From an uncultured bacterium (GTDB taxonomy: Bacteria > Bacillota > Clostridia > Lachnospirales > Lachnospiraceae): a DNA stretch of 32,988 nt. This document shows, piece after piece, positions 1 through 7,436 of the stretch (its first letter is position 1; each line of letters opens with the position of its first letter). The notes beneath the pieces were generated by a model that worked only from the letters and a program-made list of their open reading frames with translations, was not told the origin of the DNA and made no database searches. The stretch spans positions 1 to 32,988 of the forward strand of contig CAMFGH010000023.1 of assembly GCA_945949875.1 (NCBI GenBank), written 5' to 3'. The translations under genes were made by a program, and so were the position numbers.

Positions 1-956
1 GTAACTGGTTTGGAGATAATTTTGGATATCGATATCAAAAGGAGTGGCTGGTAAAAACACCGGGAGTTGTTTTTGCACTTTCCATGGCAGTCCGTGCATT
101 TACGGAGCCGGGAGATGCTGTTATAATCCAGCGGCCGGTATATCATCCTTTTTCCAGATCGATTAAGAATAATGGACGCAAACTGATAGACAGTCCCCTT
201 GTATATGATAAAGAGAAAACTGCTTATTCTATTGATTTTGAGGACTTTGAAGACAAAATTGTGAAAAATGATGTAAAGATGTTTATTCTATGCAGTCCTC
301 ACAATCCGGTAGGACGTGTCTGGACGAGAGAAGAACTGGTACAGATAGATGAAATCTGCCGCAGACATCATGTATTTGTGGTATCTGATGAGATTCACTG
401 TGACTTTACCTATGGGGATCATAAGCATACGATTTTTGCATCTGTTTCAAAGGAAGCAGAGAAGAACTGTATGGTTTGTACTGCGCCAAGCAAAACATTT
501 AATCTGGCCGGATTACAATTCTCCTCTATTTTCATCCCCGATAAAGAAAAAAGAAGAAAATTTATCCATGAAATAGAAATGACAGGTTATAATGAGACCA
601 ATTTGTTTGGATCAACTGCTGCATATGCCGCATACACACAGGGAAAAACATGGCTTACTGAACTGCGTAAGTATCTGGCAGAGAATATTCGTTTTATGAA
701 TGAATTTCTTGCAGATCAGATGCCGATGCTGAAGATGACAGAGACACAGGGAACCTATTTGACCTGGGTGGACTGCTCTGAACTGGGATATACGGAAGAA
801 GAACTGAATCACAGGATTCTGTATGATGCTGGATTGTGGCTGGATGAAGGAAGCATGTTCGGCCCATCCGGAAAGCAGTTTCAACGTATTAATATAGCAT
901 GTCCAAAGTCTGTTCTGGAACAGGCTCTGACACAATTGAAGAAGATTGTTCCGTAG
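1..956 (+). CDS. MalY/PatB-type PLP aminotransferase (C-S lyase), 5' truncated
   Basis: The reading frame is open from base 3, so the gene begins before the window; the first in-frame ATG (84) is internal. Fold-type I PLP enzyme of the MalY/PatB group, which usually cleaves C-S bonds of cystathionine or cysteine conjugates (beta-lyase). Visible landmarks are TPGVV followed by AVRAFTEPGDAV, the CSPHNPVGRVW segment, SDEIHCDF (Asp that contacts the PLP pyridine nitrogen) and SKTFNLAG, whose Lys should form the Schiff base. The C-terminus is complete (QRINIACP, then stop). About 317 residues are present, so roughly 70-80 N-terminal residues are missing. The family is clear; the substrate (cystathionine, cysteine or an aminotransfer role) cannot be decided from sequence. 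Confidence 0.9.
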   Translation, partial: NWFGDNFGYRYQKEWLVKTPGVVFALSMAVRAFTEPGDAVIIQRPVYHPFSRSIKNNGRKLIDSPLVYDKEKTAYSIDFEDFEDKIVKNDVKMFILCSPHNPVGRVWTREELVQIDEICRRHHVFVVSDEIHCDFTYGDHKHTIFASVSKEAEKNCMVCTAPSKTFNLAGLQFSSIFIPDKEKRRKFIHEIEMTGYNETNLFGSTAAYAAYTQGKTWLTELRKYLAENIRFMNEFLADQMPMLKMTETQGTYLTWVDCSELGYTEEELNHRILYDAGLWLDEGSMFGPSGKQFQRINIACPKSVLEQALTQLKKIVP

Positions 957-965
957 GGGGCAGGG

Positions 966-1014
966 GAGTGCAGTGGGGAGTGCAGTGGGAACGTTCCCAC
1001 TGCATCCCACTGCG
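966..1014. repeat. 12-bp tandem repeat running into a 24-bp perfect palindrome
   Basis: GAGTGCAGTGGG occurs twice head to tail (966-977, 978-989). The second copy is the left arm of a perfect 24-bp palindrome at 981-1004 (arms TGCAGTGGGAAC and GTTCCCACTGCA); CCCACTGC is repeated again at 1006-1013. The element fills the gap between two convergent stop codons. Neither side has a U tract, so it is not a canonical Rho-independent terminator although it folds into a long hairpin. Its core resembles the sequence at 32901-32918. Confidence 0.8.
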
Positions 1015-1257
1015 CTATCTCTCCGATAAATATTGTATGATTTCTCCGGGTGTACAATCCAGAACATAGCATATTCTGGCAAGTACGTCAGCGTCTATTT
1101 TTTCTACATGACCATGGTACCATTTATCAATCACCTCAAATCTGGTATTGATTGCCTTTGCTAAAGCATTTCTTGTCATACCTCTTGTGTCCATTAATGT
1201 TTTTATGTTGATTTTGACAGCCCCGTAATTATTTATAGTATAGATCTCTTTTTTCAT
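1015..1257 (-). CDS. Small XRE/Cro-CI type HTH transcriptional regulator
   Basis: An 80-residue protein that is essentially one helix-turn-helix domain. The segment INIKTLMDTRGMTRNALAKA followed by VIDKWYHGHVEKIDADVLARICYVLDCTPGEII is the typical Cro/CI five-helix pattern: recognition helix after RNALAKAI, and the closing DVLARICYVLDCTPGEIIQY. I place the start at 1257 because GGGGTGG lies about 5 nt upstream of that ATG; a longer frame would begin at 1296 but lacks such a site. There is no ligand or dimerisation domain. It converges on the aminotransferase gene and is divergent from the binding-protein gene at 1511. Two palindromic direct repeats just upstream suggest autoregulation (inference). 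Confidence 0.8.
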   Translation of the reverse strand: MKKEIYTINNYGAVKINIKTLMDTRGMTRNALAKAINTRFEVIDKWYHGHVEKIDADVLARICYVLDCTPGEIIQYLSER

Positions 1258-1271
1258 AAGACCACCCCAAG

Positions 1272-1360
1272 ATATACTGAATGAAGTATTACACAAAATA
1301 TACTAAATGAAGTGTTACATAAATGCGATTTACATATACGTAGTTACTATACAAATAGTA
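1272..1360. promoter_or_regulatory. Operator-like palindromes between the HTH gene and the binding-protein gene
   Basis: Two 22-bp direct repeats (1272-1293 and 1298-1319, two mismatches) each contain a dyad: ATACT-N6-AGTAT at 1274-1289 and ATACT-N6-AGTGT at 1300-1315, 26 bp apart. A third, different dyad, TACTAT-ACAA-ATAGTA, lies at 1345-1360. They sit 17-100 nt upstream of the HTH start and 20-110 nt upstream of the -35 box of the divergent gene. Repeated dyads next to a Cro/CI gene usually are its operators; that assignment is inference. Confidence 0.5.
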
Positions 1361-1380
1361 TGAAAATAGAGACTAGCATA

Positions 1381-1409
1381 TTGTGTTTCCAAGGTGGATT
1401 GTATATAAT
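1381..1409 (+). promoter_or_regulatory. Sigma-A promoter for the binding-protein/GGDEF-EAL genes
   Basis: TTGTGT (1381-1386), 17-nt spacer, perfect TATAAT (1404-1409). Predicted start near 1416 gives a leader of about 95 nt before the ATG at 1511. Confidence 0.7.
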
Positions 1410-1410
1410 A

Positions 1411-1446
1411 GACATGTTTTATTTGTGTTGGAAAAATGTCTTTTTT
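1411..1446 (+). terminator. Possible leader attenuator hairpin
   Basis: Right at the predicted transcript start, GACAT plus TTTT (1411-1420) can pair with AAAAATGTC (1432-1440), directly followed by TTTTTT (1441-1446). The stem has about nine pairs but is AT-rich and the loop is long, so termination would be weak. Its position before the first gene suggests attenuation; low confidence. Confidence 0.3.
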
Positions 1447-1510
1447 GTCGTATTTTAAAAGGGACGGATGAGACATATTTTATATATTTGTAGAAGGACG
1501 GAAAACGATT

Positions 1511-2953
1511 ATGAAGAAAAAGAACATTGTAATAATACTTACTGTTATCCTGTTAGCTGTTGTTATAGCATTAATTGCTTTTTGGTGTGTGAAAAAGAAA
1601 AATCACGGACTTAGTCCGAAAGATCCACAGAGTGTTAAAATCTGGCATTATTATAATGGTGCCCAGGGGATAGAGTTTGAGCAGCTGGTTGCAGAGTTTA
1701 ATGATACGGTTGGCCGGGAGAAGGGCATTGTGGTATATGCAGAGAGTAAAAGTAGTATCAATGATTTAAATAGCGTTCTTCTTGCTTCTGCCAACAAAGA
1801 AGTAGGTGCCGAGGAGATGCCTAATTTGTTCCAGTGTTATCAGGCTACTGCCATGGAACTGGACCAGCTTGGTATTTTAGGTTCCTTTGATCCATATTTA
1901 TCTAAGACGGAAAAAGAGGAATATATCGATTCCTATATGGAAGAAGGGAAATTGGGTTCGAATGAAGAAATGAAACTGTTCCCATTTGCAAAGTCCACTG
2001 AAGTTTTGATGATTAATAAGACAGATTGGGAACCATTTGCTACAGCAACCGGTGTAACTGTGGATGATATGAAGACCTGGGAAGGATTATGTCAGGTCGC
2101 AGAAAAATATTACGATTGGAGCGGTGGAAAAGCATTTTTCGGAAGAGATGCCTTTGCTAATTATATGGTTATCGGGGCAAAACAGCTTGGGAAGGAATTT
2201 TTCCCGGTAGAAAATGGACAGGTTTCCCTTCAGGTTGATAAAGATATTTGCAGAAAATTGTGGGATAATTATTATGTACCTTTTGTAAAGGGGCACTATG
2301 CCAGTGTGGGACGTTTCCGGAGTGATGATATCAAATTAGGTATCATTATTGCTCAGGTTTGTTCCACTGCCAGTTCTACTTATTTCCCGGAAGTAGTATC
2401 AAAAGAAGATGGAACAAGTTATCCGATTGATTATCTGGTTCTTCCGGTTCCGAATTTTGAGGGCTGTGATCCGCTTATTGTGCAGCAGGGAGCGGATATG
2501 GCCATGGCAAAAGCCACGGAAAGAGAAGAGTATGCATGTACTGTTTTTTTAAAATGGTTTACAGAGAAAGAACAGAATGTGCGATATGATCTGAATTCAG
2601 GCTATTTGCCGGTAAAGAAGGATGCAATTGAGCAGGAAGAAATAGATCGTTTTATGTCTCTGGATGGCGAAAATATGTCCGGCATAGAACGGGATACGAT
2701 GAATGTTGCACTTCAACAGATCGAAACATCCGATTCCTATGCTTCGAGAGGATTTGTGAATGGGGATGTAGCCCGGGAGGTTTTAAATACCTCGATGGCA
2801 AACTGGGCAATTGCAGATTATGCTGAAATTGCTTCCAGGATAGAAGCCGGGGAAGATCGGGAAGAAGTACTTCAGGAATATTTATCAGATGAGCATTTTG
2901 AATCTTGGTATGTGGAACAAAGAGATCAATTAGAAACTGCAATAGCACAGTAG
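1511..2953 (+). CDS. Membrane-tethered family-1 extracellular solute-binding protein
   Basis: A 480-residue protein with a Lys-rich N-terminus and one hydrophobic helix (about residues 6-26), then a family-1 ABC substrate-binding domain: VKIWHYYNGAQG near the start, the FEQLVAEFND segment, and the C-terminal block with FLKWFTEKEQNVRYDLNSGYLPV typical of sugar-type binding proteins. The only Cys near the helix end (AFWC) does not fit a lipobox, so a helix anchor rather than a lipid anchor is likely. No permease or ATPase gene is near. The next gene encodes a two-TM GGDEF-EAL sensor 70 nt downstream, and both appear to share the promoter at 1381-1409. This suggests the protein presents a ligand to the sensor instead of feeding a transporter (inference). 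Ligand unknown. Confidence 0.85.
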   Translation: MKKKNIVIILTVILLAVVIALIAFWCVKKKNHGLSPKDPQSVKIWHYYNGAQGIEFEQLVAEFNDTVGREKGIVVYAESKSSINDLNSVLLASANKEVGAEEMPNLFQCYQATAMELDQLGILGSFDPYLSKTEKEEYIDSYMEEGKLGSNEEMKLFPFAKSTEVLMINKTDWEPFATATGVTVDDMKTWEGLCQVAEKYYDWSGGKAFFGRDAFANYMVIGAKQLGKEFFPVENGQVSLQVDKDICRKLWDNYYVPFVKGHYASVGRFRSDDIKLGIIIAQVCSTASSTYFPEVVSKEDGTSYPIDYLVLPVPNFEGCDPLIVQQGADMAMAKATEREEYACTVFLKWFTEKEQNVRYDLNSGYLPVKKDAIEQEEIDRFMSLDGENMSGIERDTMNVALQQIETSDSYASRGFVNGDVAREVLNTSMANWAIADYAEIASRIEAGEDREEVLQEYLSDEHFESWYVEQRDQLETAIAQ

Positions 2954-2971
2954 AATTCTTCTATTGCAGTT
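2935..2971 (+). other. Perfect 11-bp hairpin spanning the binding-protein stop codon
   Basis: AACTGCAATAG (2935-2945) and CTATTGCAGTT (2961-2971) pair perfectly around a 15-nt loop that holds the stop codon. No T-run follows, so it is not a clear terminator. It could stabilise the upstream mRNA end and lower expression of the downstream gene, as intercistronic hairpins do in binding-protein operons (inference). Confidence 0.6.
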
Positions 2972-3022
2972 GAATAGGTGCATGAAATTCGAATGCACAA
3001 AAAATGGGAAGGATACAGCAAA

Positions 3023-5938
3023 ATGCTGAAGAGACAAAAGAGAGAAATTAAATTACGATCATGGATTTCTTTTGGTGTTATTTTCATTATCTGTATTCAG
3101 GCAATTGTGAGTGTAGGTGCCATTATCCTGACAGGTACTCCAAAACATTTGGATATGAGCGCTGTAAACAGCTTTAATAACATGGTTATGACTCGTGGAT
3201 CACTTTTTGAAAGTCAGATGACTTCACTGGGAGACATAGAGGAGTTTGACTCACGGATTAAAACGACTCTGCGAGTTTTTGCAGGAAGCAAAGGACTTTC
3301 TGTAGAAGATTTTCTGAAAGTAGAAGAAAACAGAAAAGCTTTTCTGGATAGAATGACAGTGCTTGTTCTGGATAGATTACGTAATAGTGAAGCTACTTCC
3401 TGTTTCATTATTTTAGACCGTGAAGATTCGGAAAACATAAAAGATGCCTTGATTTTAAGGGATTTAAATCCCAATGATGCTTCTGCAGATAATTCAGATA
3501 TTTTAGTGGAAGCGGGCTCCAGTAGCCTGATGTTTGAACAGGGCTTTACACTGGATTCCTTTTGGAATGAACATTTTACTGTCACGGAAGATATGGACTT
3601 TTTCCATGAACCTCATCGTGCCGGAAATGAATATCAGGATATTGATTCCCTGAATCTGGGATATTATAGTGAGACCACTACTTTTTTTGAGGACGATATT
3701 AAGCAGATTTGTTACTCGATACCGATATTGGATGAGAATCATCACTCAGTAGGTGTGATTGGCTACGGGGTCTCTCTGGATTATTTAAAAAAGAGTCTTC
3801 CAAGTAAGGAACTTGGTGAAGATTCCAGCTTTACCTATTGTCTGGGAATATATGATGCGGAAAGCAATGATCTGAAGGTTATGATGACAGAGAATGCCGC
3901 CTTTCAGGCCCCGTTGCCGATCAAAGGCTCTTTTCATTTAAAAAAGTCAGAGATGGATCAGTTGTATACGGTGGAAAACATATGGAATGATGGCAGCCTT
4001 TATGCAAATTTGGCATTCATGAAATTGTACAACACAAATACGCCTTTTGAAAAAGACAGGTGGGTAGTTGTGGGTGTAGCAAATGGAAATTCTTTATTTG
4101 AAGCGTCTAACAGACTCCTGGTTTGGATTGGTATTTCTGTCCTTATATCATTGGTGATATCCCTTGCCATAGCTATGGCGGCTTTGTATCCGCTTATTTT
4201 CCCAATTAAAGCATTAATGAGGGGGATTGAAAGTTCGGATAATAAGATGATAGAGAGTCTGCCAAAGACAAATATTAAAGAATTTGATGAATTAGCAGAC
4301 CGTATCATAATGAATAACCAGATGGTTTATAAGATGGGTGGTAAAGTGGCGGATATCATTGACCTGGCTGATCTTGCCCTTGGGGTTATTGAGTATGATG
4401 ATTCAGATCTGGCCTTTTGCAACAGGCAGCTCCTTGAAATGCTGGACATCAAACTGGAATCCTGGAAGGACAATTATGTCAATAAAGATGAGCTAAAATC
4501 TGTTCTTGCGGAAACAAATAGTCAGTATACCAGGATTGAACCATATATTTTCCGAAGAGACTGTGAAAATGGAGATGTAAGATATTACCGTATTACCCAT
4601 GCGGAAACAGAGGATTCTCATATCACGATCATAATGGATGCCACAGAAGCCATGGAAGAGCAGATGCAGATCCGGCATGACAGAGACTATGATGTGCTTA
4701 CCAATCTGTATAATAGGCGTGCATTTGAAAAGAAAGTAAAAGAGCTGGTGGATGGCGGCAAATGTGCCTGTGGTGTTCTTGCCATGTGGGATTTAGACCG
4801 TTTGAAATATGTAAATGATACATATGGCCATGATGTTGGGGATAAGTACATTAAGGCAATGGGAAATATTCTTCGTTCTGTTCCATTGGAGAATCATGTT
4901 TCTGCCCGGCTTTCCGGGGATGAGTTTGTTCTCTTTTTGTATGACAGACCCGAGGAAGAACTGGTACAGCTGGCCAAAGAGCTTCATAAAAAGATTGGGG
5001 AAGTGTATCTGACTTTGCCGGATGGAAGTAAACTGCAGCTGGGAGCTTCCGGAGGTTTATCCAGATACAGTGCTGATGGAGCCAGTTATACAGAACTCAT
5101 GCGATATGCTGACTTTGCAATGTATGAGATGAAAAAGAGGACAAAAGGAAAGCAGAAGCTGTTTGAAAAAGATACCTATATCAGAGACTATCTGCTGATC
5201 TACGGTTTTGGTGAACTTACCAACATTATAGAAAAAGAAAGAGTACAATATGCTTTTCAGCCAATTGTATCTCTGAAGGATAATCATATTTTTGCATATG
5301 AAGCGCTTATCCGCCCGGTATCAGACGTGTTGAGAACGCCTGATAATCTGCTGAGAGTTGCAAAAGAACATGCAATGAACGGGCAGATTGAAAGACTTAC
5401 CTGGTATAAAGCTCTGGAAGTATTTTTTGATCAGGTCGGAGATAGAGACTGTTGTATCTTTATCAATTCCATTGCAGATCAGCTGCTCCCGGAAGAGGAT
5501 GCCATTGCCCTGCACAATCTTTATGGGGATAAAGTTTCCCGAATTGTTATGGAAACTACAGAGCAGATGAAAATCTATCCGGAAATAGAGCGGAAAAAGC
5601 GTGAGTGGTGTAATAAGTGGGGCATGAAGATGGCCCTGGATGATTTCGGTACCGGCTACAGCAACAGCGATATACTGGTATTCGGAAGTTATAACTTTAT
5701 CAAAATAGATCAATTTTTGATCAGAAATATCCATCTTTCCAGAGCTGCCAGAACCCTGGTAGAAAGTATGGTAGGATATGCTCATGAAAATGGCATAAAG
5801 GTCATAGCAGAAGGTGTTGAAGTAGCAGAAGAATTAGAGGTTCTGAAACAGATCAACGTAGATTATGTGCAGGGCTTTTACATTGCCAGACCGGATTTTA
5901 AGATGCTGGAAGGTGATTTTTGGAAGAAATTAATATAA
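3023..5938 (+). CDS. Transmembrane sensor with PAS-like, GGDEF and EAL domains
   Basis: Bifunctional c-di-GMP enzyme. The start at 3023 has GGGAAGGA about 9 nt upstream; an in-frame GTG at 2978 would add 15 residues without a good site. Numbering from that GTG: TM1 about 31-52, extracytoplasmic sensor region about 55-375 (dCache-like length), TM2 about 378-408, HAMP/linker, PAS-like segment about 450-560, GGDEF domain about 570-730, EAL domain about 757-980. The cyclase motif is SGDEF (646-650), a tolerated variant; there is no RxxD inhibitory site five residues before it. The EAL half keeps EAL (775), the N at FINS, METTE, LDDFGTG (887-893), IKID, AEGVE and QGF, so phosphodiesterase activity is likely. 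The upstream binding-protein gene is probably co-transcribed. Confidence 0.92.
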   Translation: MLKRQKREIKLRSWISFGVIFIICIQAIVSVGAIILTGTPKHLDMSAVNSFNNMVMTRGSLFESQMTSLGDIEEFDSRIKTTLRVFAGSKGLSVEDFLKVEENRKAFLDRMTVLVLDRLRNSEATSCFIILDREDSENIKDALILRDLNPNDASADNSDILVEAGSSSLMFEQGFTLDSFWNEHFTVTEDMDFFHEPHRAGNEYQDIDSLNLGYYSETTTFFEDDIKQICYSIPILDENHHSVGVIGYGVSLDYLKKSLPSKELGEDSSFTYCLGIYDAESNDLKVMMTENAAFQAPLPIKGSFHLKKSEMDQLYTVENIWNDGSLYANLAFMKLYNTNTPFEKDRWVVVGVANGNSLFEASNRLLVWIGISVLISLVISLAIAMAALYPLIFPIKALMRGIESSDNKMIESLPKTNIKEFDELADRIIMNNQMVYKMGGKVADIIDLADLALGVIEYDDSDLAFCNRQLLEMLDIKLESWKDNYVNKDELKSVLAETNSQYTRIEPYIFRRDCENGDVRYYRITHAETEDSHITIIMDATEAMEEQMQIRHDRDYDVLTNLYNRRAFEKKVKELVDGGKCACGVLAMWDLDRLKYVNDTYGHDVGDKYIKAMGNILRSVPLENHVSARLSGDEFVLFLYDRPEEELVQLAKELHKKIGEVYLTLPDGSKLQLGASGGLSRYSADGASYTELMRYADFAMYEMKKRTKGKQKLFEKDTYIRDYLLIYGFGELTNIIEKERVQYAFQPIVSLKDNHIFAYEALIRPVSDVLRTPDNLLRVAKEHAMNGQIERLTWYKALEVFFDQVGDRDCCIFINSIADQLLPEEDAIALHNLYGDKVSRIVMETTEQMKIYPEIERKKREWCNKWGMKMALDDFGTGYSNSDILVFGSYNFIKIDQFLIRNIHLSRAARTLVESMVGYAHENGIKVIAEGVEVAEELEVLKQINVDYVQGFYIARPDFKMLEGDFWKKLI

Positions 5939-5942
5939 TAGG

Positions 5943-5993
5943 AAAACCTGCTGTGTATTTTGTGAATCTTTCTATATATACAGTAGGTTTTTT
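5943..5993 (+). terminator. Rho-independent terminator after the GGDEF-EAL gene
   Basis: AAAACCTGCTGTGTAT pairs with ATATACAGTAGGTTTT (one mismatch), ending in TTTTTT at 5988-5993. It starts a few bases after the stop codon at 5936-5938. Confidence 0.8.
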
Positions 5994-6012
5994 GAATATG
6001 GGGGAAAAGAAA

Positions 6013-7335
6013 ATGGCTAAAAAAATGAAAATATTTTTGGTAAAGCATCCGCTTGCAGGCTCCATTGGGATGGCTGCACTGGGTGGAATCACAATATCAT
6101 TTATTTACTATATTTTGGTATATGTGAGGGAAGAGTGGCATGATACTGCATCGGTTTTAAAGGAACTGGTTATGCTGCCCATTTTCGGAAGCATGATTGG
6201 AATGTTCCTGATATTTCCGATACTGGTAACCATATATCAGGTGTTTTATCTGCTCCGAATCGTGAGAGGTACGGGGAAGAATAAAGAAACAGATATGGAA
6301 ACAGTTGTGGGGAAAAATATGAAAAAACGCCCGTGTCTGATAGTATTTGATCTTGTCATACTGGCTATCGGGATTTTATATAGTCTGATTTACCTGTCAC
6401 TGCTTCAGGAAGCGGTATTTCAGGCAGACTGGACGGAAACCTTATACAATACGGAGAAACACACGCCGATCAACACCCAATGCAGCATAACGATACTGGT
6501 GTTCATTGGGATTGGATTATTGGGCTATCTGGTGGTGAACCTGGTGAAACTGGAGAAAATGCCACCGCTCCTGCTGGTTCTGGGTATGTCGGCAATGTAT
6601 CTGGCAACCGGACTGAGTATTGCCTGGGGTATACAGGTATATGATACAGAAACTTTGATGGATCTGTATCTGCTACTGCTTCCGTGTAACTGTGTGCTGA
6701 TCACAGCCCGCGTGGTATCTGAAAAGGTACAGGAATGGAAAGAGATTCCTTATGAAGAAAATGAGAAAATACAGGAAGGTATATTGGGCCAATGCAGAAA
6801 ACTGTTGGAAAAGTCAACACTTTGGCCTGTGCTGGCTTTTCTGTTTATGATACCACTTTTAGGGATTCTAATTGCCATATTAGTATTATTTGGTCAGGCT
6901 CCGGATGCAGTGATCCGTGCCTTCACCCAGACCAGTGACTGGAATCTGTCGCAAAGAGTGGCACCTCAGAATGTAATGTATGACGAGCATTACCTCTGTA
7001 CTGTGGCTGCAGGTGGACATGAGAAAGTGGTAAAGCCGATACGTCTGGGAAAACGTCATGGACATGAAGTGATTGTAAATCGGCAGTTATGTATCGCCAA
7101 TGCTTTTGAACAGATTCTGGAAGAGAGAACTCCCCGTTTTCATAAGGTAGTACGACATTTTTATGATACCTGTGGATTTCCGGTAGCTAAACTCATTCGC
7201 AGCAGGTATGTAGCGGATTTGGTTTATTTTCTGATGAAGCCGCTGGAATGGTTCTTTTTGATCGTACTATATCTTACCGATGCAAAGCCGGAAAACCGGA
7301 TTGCAGTACAATATCTGGGAGATGCATGCCTCTGA
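6013..7335 (+). CDS. Conserved multi-pass membrane protein (DUF6688-like, uncertain)
   Basis: A 440-residue protein with several hydrophobic stretches: an early pair after KHPLAGSIGM, a middle group around LIVFDLVILAIGILYSLIYL, ILVFIGIGLLGYLVVNLV and LLLVLGMSAMYLATGLSIAWG, one at LWPVLAFLFMIPLLGILIAI, and a final hydrophobic segment before the C-terminus. Between the last two lies a hydrophilic block with FTQTSDWNLSQRVAP, YLCTVAAGGHEKVVKP and ANAFEQILEERTPRFH, which looks like a conserved functional core. I recall a similar block in DUF6688-type proteins, but that is memory, not a search. I use the ATG at 6013 (GGGGGAAAAGAAA upstream); a frame starting at 5920 would run through the terminator at 5943-5993. 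Function unknown. Confidence 0.75.
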   Translation: MAKKMKIFLVKHPLAGSIGMAALGGITISFIYYILVYVREEWHDTASVLKELVMLPIFGSMIGMFLIFPILVTIYQVFYLLRIVRGTGKNKETDMETVVGKNMKKRPCLIVFDLVILAIGILYSLIYLSLLQEAVFQADWTETLYNTEKHTPINTQCSITILVFIGIGLLGYLVVNLVKLEKMPPLLLVLGMSAMYLATGLSIAWGIQVYDTETLMDLYLLLLPCNCVLITARVVSEKVQEWKEIPYEENEKIQEGILGQCRKLLEKSTLWPVLAFLFMIPLLGILIAILVLFGQAPDAVIRAFTQTSDWNLSQRVAPQNVMYDEHYLCTVAAGGHEKVVKPIRLGKRHGHEVIVNRQLCIANAFEQILEERTPRFHKVVRHFYDTCGFPVAKLIRSRYVADLVYFLMKPLEWFFLIVLYLTDAKPENRIAVQYLGDACL

Positions 7336-7340
7336 TAATA

Positions 7341-7436
7341 CTTGTTTCTGAAAATGTTTGTTTTTGAAAATACTGGTTCCCGAATTCGCAGATTTCTGAA
7401 TGGATAGATTTCTGAACTTACAAGTTCCTGAACCTG
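7341..7436 (-). repeat. Six 16-bp tandem units at the end of the AraC-type gene
   Basis: Units start at 7341, 7357, 7373, 7389, 7405 and 7421. On the minus strand each has the core TTCAGAAA or a variant (TTCAGGAA, TTCGGGAA, TTCAAAAA). The 7421-7436 unit lies inside the minus-strand gene and encodes its last residues (RFRNL); the stop codon lies in the next unit. The array therefore looks like repeated copies of the gene's 3' end filling the gap to the convergent gene. Confidence 0.8.

Noticed and set aside
981-1004. Rho-independent terminator at the 24-bp palindrome
   Set aside because: No U tract on either strand; listed only as a repeat.
612-1082. Minus-strand reading frame over the aminotransferase end
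   Set aside because: It overlaps a convincing PLP enzyme and the HTH gene and has no recognisable domain; a shadow.
1411-1510. c-di-GMP (GEMM) riboswitch before the binding-protein/GGDEF-EAL genes
   Set aside because: Conserved GEMM nucleotides and the tetraloop/receptor pattern are absent; the leader is simple and AT-rich.
1511-1590. Lipoprotein signal peptide on the binding protein
   Set aside because: The Cys after the hydrophobic helix is preceded by AFW, not a lipobox.
2978-3022. Upstream GTG start for the GGDEF-EAL gene
   Set aside because: No ribosome site before it, and it lies just after the stop-spanning hairpin; GGGAAGGA at 3006-3013 points to the ATG at 3023.
5920-6012. Longer N-terminus for the multi-TM membrane protein
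   Set aside because: It would overlap the GGDEF-EAL gene and translate through the terminator at 5943-5993; the ATG at 6013 is better supported.
7341-7436. CRISPR array
   Set aside because: Units are 16 bp with no spacers; a tandem repeat.
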